Positions 37,431 to 46,360 of a stretch of 64,000 bases of DNA are shown piece by piece. Below the pieces are notes generated by a model. The model was not told the DNA's origin, ran no database searches, and saw nothing but the letters and a program-made list of their open reading frames with translations. Each line of letters starts with the position of its first letter. The stretch's first letter is position 1. This DNA comes from Sphingobium jiangsuense (GTDB lineage: Bacteria > Pseudomonadota > Alphaproteobacteria > Sphingomonadales > Sphingomonadaceae), in NCBI RefSeq assembly GCF_014196495.1, contig NZ_JACIDT010000006.1, positions 1 to 64,000 on the forward strand, read 5' to 3'. Both the position numbers and the translations under genes were made by a program.

Positions 37431-37840
37431 GCGCTCGTCCTGACATTTTCCATGAAACCCGCATAATCGCGGAAATAATCGGCTTCGTCATAAACCTCCG
37501 AGGCCATGACCATGCAGACGGAACCCGACGAGAAATTGTCCAGTTCCCGCCAGATCATCGGGCAGATGACCAGTCCCTCGAAGGGCCGGTTGAGGGTGAA
37601 GGCCTTCTTCTCGGTGCCGTCGTCCAGCAACACGTCGAAGCTGCCCGAAATCGCCACCATCAGCTGCCACAGCGCCTTGTGGCCATGGCCGCCCCGCGAT
37701 GCCCCGCCCGGCACGTCATAGAGATAATATACCCGGCGGATATCGAACGGGATGTGGCGGCCTCCCTCGATGAAGGTGAGGTTGCCGCGCACGTCGGTGA
37801 TCTTGGGCAGGTCGATGATCCTGCAATCGCTCAGCGCCAT
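37427..37840 (-). CDS. dTDP-4-keto-6-deoxyglucose 3,4-ketoisomerase (FdtA/QdtA-like cupin)
   Basis: This 137-residue WxcM-like cupin moves the keto group of dTDP-4-keto-6-deoxyglucose from C4 to C3. It shows DVRGNLTFIEGGRHIPFDI (about residues 16-34), YYLYDVPGGASRGGHGHKAL (about 38-57; the His-rich active-site strand), GSFDVLLDDG and NRPFEGLVICPMIWREL. FdtA and QdtA differ in stereochemistry at C4, which cannot be decided by eye. Its start overlaps the FkbM methyltransferase stop by one base and its stop overlaps the aminotransferase start. Confidence 0.9.
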   Translation of the reverse strand: MALSDCRIIDLPKITDVRGNLTFIEGGRHIPFDIRRVYYLYDVPGGASRGGHGHKALWQLMVAISGSFDVLLDDGTEKKAFTLNRPFEGLVICPMIWRELDNFSSGSVCMVMASEVYDEADYFRDYAGFMENVRTSA

Positions 37841-38940
37841 CAGCCTGCCTTATATGCTGGTGGAACGAAGTACATCACGGTTTCGTAGATCGATTCGGTG
37901 TAATGCCGCAGGAATATCTCGTAATCCTCGTTGATTTCCAATACCTTGGCGGGGATGGTCCATATGTCGCTGGGGCGGTGATAGACCGCGATGGCGAGCG
38001 CCGGGCGATGCTCGGCGATAAGGCCGCGCGCGCCTTCAAGGGCCATCAATTCGGCGCCCTCTATGTCCATCTTGATGAAGGTGGGCGCCTCTTTCACAAG
38101 ATCGTCGATCCGGCGGATTTGAATCTCGATCTCGCCGTCGTCACGGATCGATGACGCCGACCCATCGGAAGAGAAACGCAGCGTCGTCTCTTCATTTCCG
38201 GCGCCATAGGGCAGCAGGTGAATATTGGAGAATCGCGACAGCCGTTCCTTGCAGCGCTCGCGATTGGAGGCTTCGGGCTCGAAGATGTAGACCGCGTGAT
38301 AATCGGGTGCGAGACGGATGAATTCCTCCGAAGTGTATCCGTCAAACCCCCCGACATCGACGAACACCGGCTTGCCCACGGAAAGCTTGAAAAACGGTTC
38401 GAAATACTGCTCGGTCTGCCTTTCGGCGAAACCATCGAGGCAATGGAGATCGTAACTGTAGCGGAAGCCCATGAGCTTGCGCAGTATCTCGCGCGATTCC
38501 TCGTCCGCGAGCCGGTCGAACAGCCAGTCGATCCGGTCGCGATTCTCATCGAATTCCTGCTGGAAGCCTTCGTTGAAAACGGCTTCGGGCAGATCCAGCC
38601 CGCCCCAGCGGTGAAGGGCGAAATAGTCGATGTTGCGAATGCCGCGCTCATCGAGCAGCTTGCGGACGGTCAGCGGGCGGCCACCGGATACAGCGAGCAC
38701 CATGGCATCGGCGGGCAGGTCGTCTGTGCGCACCACGGGGCGGCCTTCATAGTCCTGATCGGACGTGAAATCGTCCACGAAGCCGGCCACGTCCAGCTTG
38801 GCCGCCACGGCGGCCGCATAGACATTCCGGCCCATGACGAACCGCTTTGCGGCAGGACAGGCCAGGAAATCCCTGCAAAGGTCGCGCCCGCGCCTCGCAT
38901 CCGCTTCGTTCCATTCTCGCTGCACAGATTCTGAATTCAT
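37840..38940 (-). CDS. FkbM-family methyltransferase with N-terminal Rossmann-like domain
   Basis: This 366-residue protein has two parts. Residues about 28-110 look like the nucleotide/sugar-binding domain of PglD-type enzymes (VAGFVDDFTSDQDYEGRPVV, LPADAMVLAVSGG, RGIRNIDYFAL). Residues about 190-345 are an FkbM methyltransferase: VFVDVGGFDGYTSEEF (SAM loop, about 194-209), IFEPEASNRERCKERL and TFIKMDIEGAELMALEGA (about 284-301). It should O-methylate a sugar. It lies 89 bases after the ATP-grasp gene in the same operon. Confidence 0.85.
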   Translation of the reverse strand: MNSESVQREWNEADARRGRDLCRDFLACPAAKRFVMGRNVYAAAVAAKLDVAGFVDDFTSDQDYEGRPVVRTDDLPADAMVLAVSGGRPLTVRKLLDERGIRNIDYFALHRWGGLDLPEAVFNEGFQQEFDENRDRIDWLFDRLADEESREILRKLMGFRYSYDLHCLDGFAERQTEQYFEPFFKLSVGKPVFVDVGGFDGYTSEEFIRLAPDYHAVYIFEPEASNRERCKERLSRFSNIHLLPYGAGNEETTLRFSSDGSASSIRDDGEIEIQIRRIDDLVKEAPTFIKMDIEGAELMALEGARGLIAEHRPALAIAVYHRPSDIWTIPAKVLEINEDYEIFLRHYTESIYETVMYFVPPAYKAG

Positions 38941-39029
38941 GGCTTCCGATTTCCCATTGCCGGACCTGTTTCCGACATGCCCTGAAGCGGGCCTGTCCTG
39001 ATATCGCCCTTCCGCCTAATTGCGCCCGT

Positions 39030-40208
39030 TTAATTGTGGAAGAGCATATGTGCTTTCGTGGCAGAGATTTGTTCGGGTGTCGTTTCGGGATCGCCCCTGA
39101 GGAAGAGAATGCCCGCCTTGTCGAAAGGCGCCGCCTCCAGCTTCTGGCCGCTGTCCTTGAGCGGCACATATATTTTTTCCGGGCCGCCGTCGCCTCCGTC
39201 GGCGCCCAGGTACACCGCGAAGAAGGCTTGGGGATCGGCAACCGACAATACCCGGCGTTCTATCCTCATCGGGGAAGGCCCATCGGCGGCGGGAGGCTGC
39301 GGCTTGCGGCCGAGGAAGCCCGCCACATATTGCGCTTCATAATTATATCCGAATGAGAATTTGAAATGATGACCATAGAGGTCGCCGGGGCAGCGGCGCA
39401 TGCATTCGATGATCCAGAATGCGTGTTCCGAGGCGATGAACTGGGTGTGGAGGAGGCCGTCGCACAGGCCCAGCGCTTCGACCACGCGCTCCATGGCGCG
39501 TTGCACGGCGTCGCGTATTTCGGCCGTCAGCCGGGTCGGGAACTGGCTGCGATCGACCTGATAGCGATATACTTCGCAAAACTCGTCCACGAACTGGTGC
39601 CAGATTATCCTGCCGTCCGCGATGAAGGCCGTGTGACTATGCAACGCGCCTTCCACGAATTGCTCGACGACCGCCCGTTTGCCGCGCGACATGTCCATCG
39701 CACGCGCGATCGCCTCATCCAGTTCGGCGGCCGAATGGATCAGTTCGACCCCCCGCCCGCTGAAGCTATCGACGGGCTTTACCAAGGCCGGGCCGTCCAG
39801 TTGCGCGGAAACCTCCTGGGTTCCGCTATCGGGCGTCACCTCGCCATAGATGCGCGGCGCGGGGACGCCGATTTCCCGGCAGAAACGGCGGAACCGGTCC
39901 TTGGTGTGAAGGATCTCGGTGACTTCCGGGCTGTCAAATCCGGGCAGCCCCAGAACGTTGGCCACGGCCGCCCCGGCGACATAGGAATAATCGTTGCAGG
40001 AAGGCACGATATGGTCGAAGCCATGCTCCTTGCATATGCGCAGCAGGTTTTCGCTGTCTGAATAATCCTCATGGATCGAATGCTCGACAAAGCTGTGGCA
40101 GGGATCCGCCTCATATTTGCCGATCACGGAAACATCGGCACCCAGGCGCTTCAATTCGTACAGGAAAGGCATCGCGCTGAAGCTGCTGCCGATCAAAAGA
40201 ACTTTCAC
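39030..40208 (-). CDS. ATP-grasp carboxylate-amine/thiol ligase-like enzyme
   Basis: This 392-residue ATP-grasp protein begins with a pre-ATP-grasp Rossmann part (MKVLLIGSSFSAMPFLYEL, SCNDYSYVAGA). The ATP-binding domain follows, with TKDRFRRFCREIGVPAPRIY (about residues 102-121), the adenine/phosphate-binding GPALVKPVDSFSGRGVELI (about 138-156), AVVEQFVEGALHSH (about 178-191) and metal-binding FWIIECMRRCPGD (about 268-280). Such enzymes form amide, peptide or ester bonds via acyl phosphates. Inside a capsule operon it may acylate an amino sugar; the substrate is unknown. Overlaps the GT61 stop by four bases. Confidence 0.85.
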   Translation of the reverse strand: MKVLLIGSSFSAMPFLYELKRLGADVSVIGKYEADPCHSFVEHSIHEDYSDSENLLRICKEHGFDHIVPSCNDYSYVAGAAVANVLGLPGFDSPEVTEILHTKDRFRRFCREIGVPAPRIYGEVTPDSGTQEVSAQLDGPALVKPVDSFSGRGVELIHSAAELDEAIARAMDMSRGKRAVVEQFVEGALHSHTAFIADGRIIWHQFVDEFCEVYRYQVDRSQFPTRLTAEIRDAVQRAMERVVEALGLCDGLLHTQFIASEHAFWIIECMRRCPGDLYGHHFKFSFGYNYEAQYVAGFLGRKPQPPAADGPSPMRIERRVLSVADPQAFFAVYLGADGGDGGPEKIYVPLKDSGQKLEAAPFDKAGILFLRGDPETTPEQISATKAHMLFHN

Positions 40209-41557
40209 TTCACGTTGACCTTCTCTTGCTGGACGATCCCGATTGACGGGCGGACCTTCGTCCTCTTTTCATGGGCGACCTCGATCGCCTTGCGCACCGC
40301 CTGTTTGAGCAGGCGAATGCTGATACGGAAATCGCGGTTATAGACCGAGGCGCCGCCATGGCGCGTCTGCGGGCCGAGCACGAAGATCAGGTCATGCCCA
40401 AGCGCGGTCATGAGATTGGCGAAATAGTAGAAGGTTGCCTTTTCATAATGCGGGGTCAGGATGACCGCGATGCAACCGGGCTCGCGGAATACGAGATTGG
40501 CAAGTGCCGCGCCGATCGGCGAGACCACGATCTCCACGTCCTGAACCGCCATTACCTGGCCTTCGAAGCTATGGTCGGCGATATCGATGCCGGTGAAACC
40601 CATCTCCTCCAGCACCTGCTCTACGGCATCGGCGTTGCGCAACAGTCTGCCATTGCCCGTCGACACAGGCTGTCGCCGCAGGAAGATGCGCTTGTTCTTC
40701 TCTCGGGGCGGATCATATGACTCTTCGGCGTCGGGGGAGAGGAAATCCTGCAGCGTCCGCTCGCGCAGTTTCGCCAGCGCCTGTGCGGAAAAGTGAAATT
40801 GCTCCGGCCTGGGCGGGGCCAACTCGCCGGTCGCGAAGAATTTGCGGGTTTCCGGCGGCGTCATGCTCGGCGGACTCATATATATCAGCCTGCCGACCCG
40901 CACCTTCTGATAAGGCAGTACGTCGATGATGCGGCGCCTCGAAACGTTCAGGAAATCAAGCGCATCCAGCAGCTTTTCGTGGACAGGATGATCGACCAGC
41001 AGCGGAACGCCCTCGAACTCCGGCAACTCCTCGATCAGCGTGAAACGGGTCAGCACCTCGGTGATCCAATGGGCATAGTTGCCGTTGCACTGTCCCAACA
41101 GGCTGATCGCGCGATCCACCTGCAATATGGCTGCGCGTGGAAAGATATGCACCTTGCCCGCATCCGGATCGACGCGGCCCCGGTTCTCTATCTCCATCAT
41201 GAAGGCGTCCAGGGCCGGATCGATGATCCCCGGATAGAGGGCCTTACCATCCTTGATGATGAACTCCGTCCGGCCGACGACCGTGACATCATCCAGTTCA
41301 AACAGGTTGATCTCAGGCGACGGCTCGCTGCCGTCATAGCCGGAAACGTCGCAAAGTTCTTCCGCGCGGATGAAGATTGGCGGATTGCCTTGCGTCCGCT
41401 CGGCCGGGATCAGTTTTCTTACGGGAAGGGATTGCGTCGCAGCATGGCTTTCGAGTTCGACCAGCGGATAGGTCTCGGTCATGGCACGTTCCAGAACAAA
41501 ACGCCGGGCGCGGCGCCATTGTCCCTTCGCACGGGCCATCAATTCCTTGGGCGACAC
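40205..41557 (-). CDS. glycosyltransferase family 61 protein
   Basis: This 450-residue protein has the GT61 (DUF563) domain: LGQCNGNYAHWITEVLTRF (about residues 165-183), the KRIFLRRQPVSTGNGRLL block (about 300) and the C-terminal EIVVSPIGAALANLVF (about 350-365) followed by LMTALGHDLIFVLGPQ. It should add a sugar residue to the capsule repeat unit. GTG 41557 is chosen because AAAGGGG lies five bases upstream and because the longer ATG form would overlap the GT2 gene by about 100 bases. It is paralogous to the GT61 at 43884. Confidence 0.85.
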   Translation of the reverse strand: MSPKELMARAKGQWRRARRFVLERAMTETYPLVELESHAATQSLPVRKLIPAERTQGNPPIFIRAEELCDVSGYDGSEPSPEINLFELDDVTVVGRTEFIIKDGKALYPGIIDPALDAFMMEIENRGRVDPDAGKVHIFPRAAILQVDRAISLLGQCNGNYAHWITEVLTRFTLIEELPEFEGVPLLVDHPVHEKLLDALDFLNVSRRRIIDVLPYQKVRVGRLIYMSPPSMTPPETRKFFATGELAPPRPEQFHFSAQALAKLRERTLQDFLSPDAEESYDPPREKNKRIFLRRQPVSTGNGRLLRNADAVEQVLEEMGFTGIDIADHSFEGQVMAVQDVEIVVSPIGAALANLVFREPGCIAVILTPHYEKATFYYFANLMTALGHDLIFVLGPQTRHGGASVYNRDFRISIRLLKQAVRKAIEVAHEKRTKVRPSIGIVQQEKVNVK

Positions 41558-41568
41558 AGATACCCCTT

Positions 41569-42633
41569 TCACTTCATCAAACCGCGCGCCATTGCCTTCG
41601 GCAAGTATCGCGCGGCAGTCACCCTCTGCAACAGGGGCACACCTTTGCCCAATAAGAGTCTGCAAATCAACCGCACATCGCCGCGCCGCGCTGCGGCCCG
41701 CGCCGTTGGGCGCATCGTCGGTCGCAGGGCCCGCATTGCGCCCGCCTTTCCCAACAAATCGAAGGCCTTGGCTTGAATTGCGGCCAGCTGTGCATGATTT
41801 TCGATGACCACCGCATCCCAGTGGAAATGCCTGCGGGCATCCGCGGGCACATATCGCGCCACGACCTCCGCGATGAGGGTGAATTGCCTTACGGGATCTC
41901 GATGCACATTGCTCGCATGGACCCGGTACAGCCAGATGCTGCTCTCATCGAAGCGGAAGGCACGGCCGGTTTCGCTCAGGTAGCGGAACAGGCGCAGGAC
42001 GAAGGCAAAATCGTCGGCCAGCATCTCCGTGTCGAACCCGCCAAATGCGTCCACGTCGCTGCGCCGGAGAACCATGGCTTGCAGGAATATCCGCGAAACC
42101 GTGCGATAGAGATGCTGCCGGAGCACCATGTCCGCATCGCCGCTTCGCAGCGCCGTCAACAGGCCGGCCTCATGACAGGGTGGCGCCGTGCGCGCGGGGT
42201 CCTGCATCAGATAGACCATGCGCGGGATCACAAGCGCGAGGCCGGGGGTCGTTTCCAAAGCCGCGATGGCGCGCTCGATTCCGTCGGTAGGGCCGAAAAG
42301 ATCATCGCCGGACATCAGCACAAGATAGTCGCCGGTCGATTCATCGATCAGGCGCTGGGAATAATCGGAGGTCCTTCCGCCATTCGGCGGCTGGCGCAGA
42401 AGTGTGATGTTGCCGGTTTTCCGCGCGATGTCCGCTACCACATCGGGCGTGGCATCCGTCGATCCGCCGTCGAGCACCCAGATATGATACCGCTTCAGCG
42501 CCGAACGCACTATGCTTTCGATGCAGGCCCCGATATAATTTTCATGATTATGCGTGAGGATGAGGACCGCGACCTGAGGCGCTTCGACGGGTAGGCTTGT
42601 CATGGCAGGCGGACGCAGGGTTTCATGGGTCAA
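41569..42633 (-). CDS. family 2 glycosyltransferase
   Basis: This 354-residue GT-A enzyme shows VAVLILTHNHENYIGACIES (about residues 21-40), LDGGSTDATPDV (about 54-65), GRTSDYSQRLIDESTGDYLV and the DXD-like SGDDLFGPTDGI (about 108-119). AMVLRRSDVDAFGGFDTEML and LADDFAFVLRL cover the acceptor side. It is an inverting transferase assembling the capsule glycan at the cytoplasmic face; the sugar is unknown. Its ATG overlaps the DUF5672 stop (ATGA) and the GT61 gene follows after 11 bases. Confidence 0.9.
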   Translation of the reverse strand: MTHETLRPPAMTSLPVEAPQVAVLILTHNHENYIGACIESIVRSALKRYHIWVLDGGSTDATPDVVADIARKTGNITLLRQPPNGGRTSDYSQRLIDESTGDYLVLMSGDDLFGPTDGIERAIAALETTPGLALVIPRMVYLMQDPARTAPPCHEAGLLTALRSGDADMVLRQHLYRTVSRIFLQAMVLRRSDVDAFGGFDTEMLADDFAFVLRLFRYLSETGRAFRFDESSIWLYRVHASNVHRDPVRQFTLIAEVVARYVPADARRHFHWDAVVIENHAQLAAIQAKAFDLLGKAGAMRALRPTMRPTARAAARRGDVRLICRLLLGKGVPLLQRVTAARYLPKAMARGLMK

Positions 42634-43451
42634 GCCTCTTTAGGGAGCAGGCTGTTGCGCGCGAGGGCCGAAAAAAGCCTGGCTTGTTTCCACGTCATCG
42701 GGGCCGAACGCAGACGACGGGCCAATAGTTTCCACGCATAGGCCCTGTGTCCCCTGAGAGCCAGCCGCAGGATGAGATCGGCGCCGTCGATACCGTGCAA
42801 CGTGCTTGCCGGCATCGCGGCGACCATCTCCTTCAACTCCTCAACGGGGAGCGTATCCGGCAGGTTGAACAGTCCATGGAATCCGAAGCTTTCGCGCGGA
42901 TTGCCCGACCGCTCGCTGGAAAAGGCATTGGCAAGGGCGGGATCGGCGAAGCAAATGCCGTGCCGTTGTTCCAGTTGACTGCGCCAGGTCCTGCAAATGG
43001 CGGTGTCTTCCGGGTGCAGGGGAGGATAGCCATCGCTCGCGACTATGTCGAGCAGCCTGCGGGAACGAAGGGAAAAGCCGCCATTTCCTACCGTCATGCC
43101 GTCGTCGAATTGGGGCCACGGTGCGCCGATATAGTCGAAGTCGAGGAAAGCCGGGTTCCAGCGTCGATGATCGAGCACATAGCCGTCCCATTGGACCACC
43201 AGGACGAAGGGCCGGGTGGCATGACGGTTCAGTTCCTTGATCATGAAATGGGAATAGGCTTCCTTGCTGCGCAAGGGGGCGATCGGTTGCCAGCGTATGG
43301 CCGACCTTGGCGCCAGTTGCGGTTCAATGTCGGAAAGAAGCGCGACATCACCGAAAACGATGTTGCGGCAGGAGCGTTCCAACGCGGCAACCGTCTGCTC
43401 AATCGCGACACTTGATACCGCGCATAGCATTATATCAGGTAATTCAAGCAC
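42630..43451 (-). CDS. DUF5672 family protein (putative glycosyltransferase-like)
   Basis: This 273-residue protein carries the DUF5672 core: LVVQWDGYVLDHRRWNPAF (about residues 82-100), DFDYIGAPWPQFDDG and TVGNGGFSLRSRRLLD (about 119-134). The family is common in capsule and O-antigen loci and has a GT-A-like appearance, but no activity is established. The start at GTG 43451 keeps the conserved LELPDIMLCAVSS segment; an internal ATG at 43430 is possible. It heads the seven-gene minus-strand operon 43451 to 36336. Confidence 0.8.
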   Translation of the reverse strand: MLELPDIMLCAVSSVAIEQTVAALERSCRNIVFGDVALLSDIEPQLAPRSAIRWQPIAPLRSKEAYSHFMIKELNRHATRPFVLVVQWDGYVLDHRRWNPAFLDFDYIGAPWPQFDDGMTVGNGGFSLRSRRLLDIVASDGYPPLHPEDTAICRTWRSQLEQRHGICFADPALANAFSSERSGNPRESFGFHGLFNLPDTLPVEELKEMVAAMPASTLHGIDGADLILRLALRGHRAYAWKLLARRLRSAPMTWKQARLFSALARNSLLPKEA

Positions 43452-43690
43452 TTAATCTCATATTCCTGATTTGCAGCGATGCCGGCCATGGTGATCGAGG
43501 AGCTTGGGCCATGGTTGGATATAGTCGTGGTTTCAAGACGTTCCGGCCAGCGGGTAGGCATATCTCCGAAAAACGCCCTCTGGTCGAGCCGCCTGAGCAG
43601 TTGATAGCAGTCCGCAAGTTTGTCAAGATTGCTAGTCCACTCCATCCAAATCGGGTAATGAGCCGTTCGAAACTGCTTTTCTGCGATTCA
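43430..43690 (-). pseudogene. possible gene remnant upstream of the DUF5672 gene
   Basis: On the minus strand an open frame of about 86 codons ends at TAA 43432-43430. It encodes segments that look protein-like (HYPIWMEWTSNLDKLADCYQ, LLRRLDQRAFFGDMP, SSSITMAGIAANQEYEIKCL), with an in-frame ATG at 43645 but no ribosome binding site. The frame is closed upstream by TGA near 43690, and a second frame is open across the same bases, as after a frameshift. It may be the tail of a degraded glycan gene, or chance. No family recognised. Confidence 0.3.
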
Positions 43691-43883
43691 AAGGGAGACA
43701 TTCAATGCCGACGAACAGGGCTGGATGCGGTCATCCACCGAAGCGATCTTTTCCACCGTCGCCCTGTTCAATAGGGGCGACGTGAAGATTCGACTATTTC
43801 GCGTCCGATCGTCTGATGATCTGTTCTATGTCCGATTCTTTGAAAATCATATATTGATATCTCGATCAGAAGGTAAAGTTTGA

Positions 43884-45128
43884 ATGTTCAAGATACGTCA
43901 TCGTACAGAAAAAGAAAATATTATTTTTTCGGGGGCATTTTCGGACGCAAAGACCGCGACATTGACGCCATTTGACAATATGCCGGATTATAAGACCATC
44001 AGTAAATTTTCGGAAAAGAAAATAAACAAGGTCAAACAAAATAAATTTTCCGGTGATGAGGAATTCATTAAATTATATAACAAATACATACCAAAGAACA
44101 TTACGGTGGAAGAGCCTGAAATCAGGGTGAATCACATCTATGAGGCGATCCCCGTTCCTGCCAGCAATATCATCCTGAAGGGGGATGTCGCCGGCCATCA
44201 TTCCTTTTTCGATCCTTCGGTCGACGTATGCATGGCCGAACGGTTCAACGATATCCTGATCGATCCGCGCAGCAAGAAAATGGCCTACCGCTTCAGCGGC
44301 CAGCCCGTGCGTATGTCGGAAGCCCTGTCTCTGCACGGGCAATGCGCCGGGAATTATGCGCATTTCCTGTGCGAAGTCCTGCCAAGGCTGTTGATCTTCG
44401 ATAATGCGGGGATTTCCAAAAGCGCGCCGATCTTACTCGACGATGGCTGGCTGCATCCCAATCATATCAAGCTCGTGAAAATCTTCAATCGCGAGCGCCG
44501 GGAAATAATCCGTGTCGGCAGAAACCATCCCGCCTTTGTGCATCATCTTTTCGATGTATCGCCGACGGCCTATGCGCCGCCGGAGTATCGATGGTTCGTT
44601 GAGGGCAAGGAAATGCAGGCGACGCCGTCGGATGTGTACAGGTTCAGCAAGCCGGCGCTCGATCTGGTGAGAAATTTCGATCTCGATCGCAAGCTCATGG
44701 ATTCCCCTTATGGCGAAAAGATATTCCTGAGCCGCAAGGTCAATGAGCATTCGACGGGAAGGGATCTCCCCAGCAAGGCGCATCTGGAGAAAATCGCCAG
44801 CCTCCACGGGTTCGAGGTCGTCAATACCAGCGAGATGGGGGTGCTGGAACAGATCGCCCTTTTCAGGGCCGCCAAGGTGGTCGTGGCGCCCATAGGTGCC
44901 TCAATGGCGAACCTCATCTTCACGCCGCCGGGATGCAAGATTATCTGCCTCTCCCCCATATATAAAAATGCCAATTATTATTATTTCTCAAAGCTGATGT
45001 CTGTCCTCGGCCACGATCTCACCTATATTGTGGGGCCGCAGATCGATGGCCCAAGCCACCATCCGTTCCATAAGAACTATCATATCGATTGCGACGATTT
45101 TTACGAGCAATTGGCGCAGCTTGCATAG
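43884..45128 (+). CDS. glycosyltransferase family 61 protein
   Basis: This 414-residue GT61 protein is a paralogue of the one ending at 40205. Shared motifs are LHGQCAGNYAHFLCEVLPRL (about residues 151-170), EKIFLSRKVNEHSTG (about 275), VVVAPIGASMANLIFTPPGC (about 332-351) and KLMSVLGHDLTYIVGPQ. Its first 75 residues are Lys/Asn-rich and encoded by strikingly AT-rich DNA, unlike the rest, suggesting acquisition or recombination. It is divergent from the DUF5672 operon across about 430 bases. AAGG precedes the ATG at a long spacing. Confidence 0.85.
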   Translation: MFKIRHRTEKENIIFSGAFSDAKTATLTPFDNMPDYKTISKFSEKKINKVKQNKFSGDEEFIKLYNKYIPKNITVEEPEIRVNHIYEAIPVPASNIILKGDVAGHHSFFDPSVDVCMAERFNDILIDPRSKKMAYRFSGQPVRMSEALSLHGQCAGNYAHFLCEVLPRLLIFDNAGISKSAPILLDDGWLHPNHIKLVKIFNRERREIIRVGRNHPAFVHHLFDVSPTAYAPPEYRWFVEGKEMQATPSDVYRFSKPALDLVRNFDLDRKLMDSPYGEKIFLSRKVNEHSTGRDLPSKAHLEKIASLHGFEVVNTSEMGVLEQIALFRAAKVVVAPIGASMANLIFTPPGCKIICLSPIYKNANYYYFSKLMSVLGHDLTYIVGPQIDGPSHHPFHKNYHIDCDDFYEQLAQLA

Positions 45129-45275
45129 AGTTGGCGCACTATTCAGGTTTAGGTTGTGCGGCGCGGGGCGGAGATGGCGCGGTCTCGCGCTTCCCGCACA
45201 GCCGATGACGATATGCCAATGACGATATGATTGCGCGATGCGACCTTTCCCGCGTCTTGTTCCAGGAACCTGTCC

Positions 45276-46232
45276 ATGCCCGCACGCCCGACACGCCGCA
45301 TTTGTCTTTTTGCAGGGCATGACAGCAAGGGCGTCGTTCACGATTATGTCGTTCATCTGATCGAAGGGCTGTCGCGTTTTTCGGACGTCCATTATTTCAG
45401 CGACAATGATCTTGCCGACGCCGAGCGGGAAAAGCTGGCCGGGATAGCTACTATTTGTGGCGGCCACCGCCATGGCCGCTATGATTTCGGATCATGGGCG
45501 AAGATGATCGAAAGGTTGGGCTGGGAGACGATAGGTGAGTTCGACGAGCTCATTCTGGCCAATGACAGTTGCTATGGCCCTTTTACGGACCTTGCGGCGA
45601 TATGCGACGATATGGCTGCGTGCTCCTGCGACTTCTGGGGCATGACCGGCAGCCGCGAGATCGCCTTTCACATCCAGAGCTATTTCATTGTTTTCAAGCG
45701 AAGGGTGATTGCCGACCCGGATTTTCGGCAATTCTGGACTACTATAAGGCAGGAATCCCGATATGAGGACATCGTCGAAAAATATGAAATCGGTCTGTCC
45801 CGGTTGCTTGCCGGGAAGGGGTTCGTGCCCTCGACCCATTTGCGCTCGAAACTGAACGAAAATCTGACGATCTTTCCGCTGACCACCGTGCGCGATCGTG
45901 GCATGCCGTTCGTGAAGGTGAAATGCTTCAGGGATCCATATATCGGATCGCGCGAGAGGATTTCTCTCCTTTTCCGCTTCTTGCGGGAAAACCATGCTCC
46001 TGTCGCCCGGCTCATCGGGCGCCATCAGGAGGCAGGTTTCCTCTCCCGCGCCATCATCGACCAAAATCGGGAGCCGCCGGTCTATTTCAACCTTGGCTTC
46101 GTGCGGATGCGGTCGATCCGCGGCAGCCGGTTGAAGATAATCCTGTTCGACAAATGGCGAATCATCATTCGGTTGCCGCTGGCATGGATGAAGAAGCTGT
46201 CGCGATGGAGATGCCTTCATGTTCGTCTTTGA
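45276..46232 (+). CDS. rhamnan synthesis protein F-like (RgpF family)
   Basis: This 318-residue protein matches the RgpF/DUF616-type family: VHDYVVHLIEGLSRFSDVHY (about residues 22-41), GRYDFGSWAKMIERLGW (about 68-84), ELILANDSCYGPFTDL and CDFWGMTGSREIAFHIQSYF (about 119-138). RgpF proteins act in rhamnan or rhamnose-containing glycan assembly, which fits the rml genes downstream. ATG 45276 follows CAGGAA with eight bases spacing. The C-terminus is basic and amphipathic, possibly membrane-associated. Confidence 0.85.
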   Translation: MPARPTRRICLFAGHDSKGVVHDYVVHLIEGLSRFSDVHYFSDNDLADAEREKLAGIATICGGHRHGRYDFGSWAKMIERLGWETIGEFDELILANDSCYGPFTDLAAICDDMAACSCDFWGMTGSREIAFHIQSYFIVFKRRVIADPDFRQFWTTIRQESRYEDIVEKYEIGLSRLLAGKGFVPSTHLRSKLNENLTIFPLTTVRDRGMPFVKVKCFRDPYIGSRERISLLFRFLRENHAPVARLIGRHQEAGFLSRAIIDQNREPPVYFNLGFVRMRSIRGSRLKIILFDKWRIIIRLPLAWMKKLSRWRCLHVRL

Positions 46233-46360
46233 AGCGGTCGATCGTCCGGTCGCGCCTCTGCGTCGTTCCAGGGAAGGTCGCTGGCGCGACCGACGGCGCG
46301 CCTTGACCGCATTGGGCTTATCCCATATTCGGGCCCTCCGAAATAAGCGATGGAGCTGGC

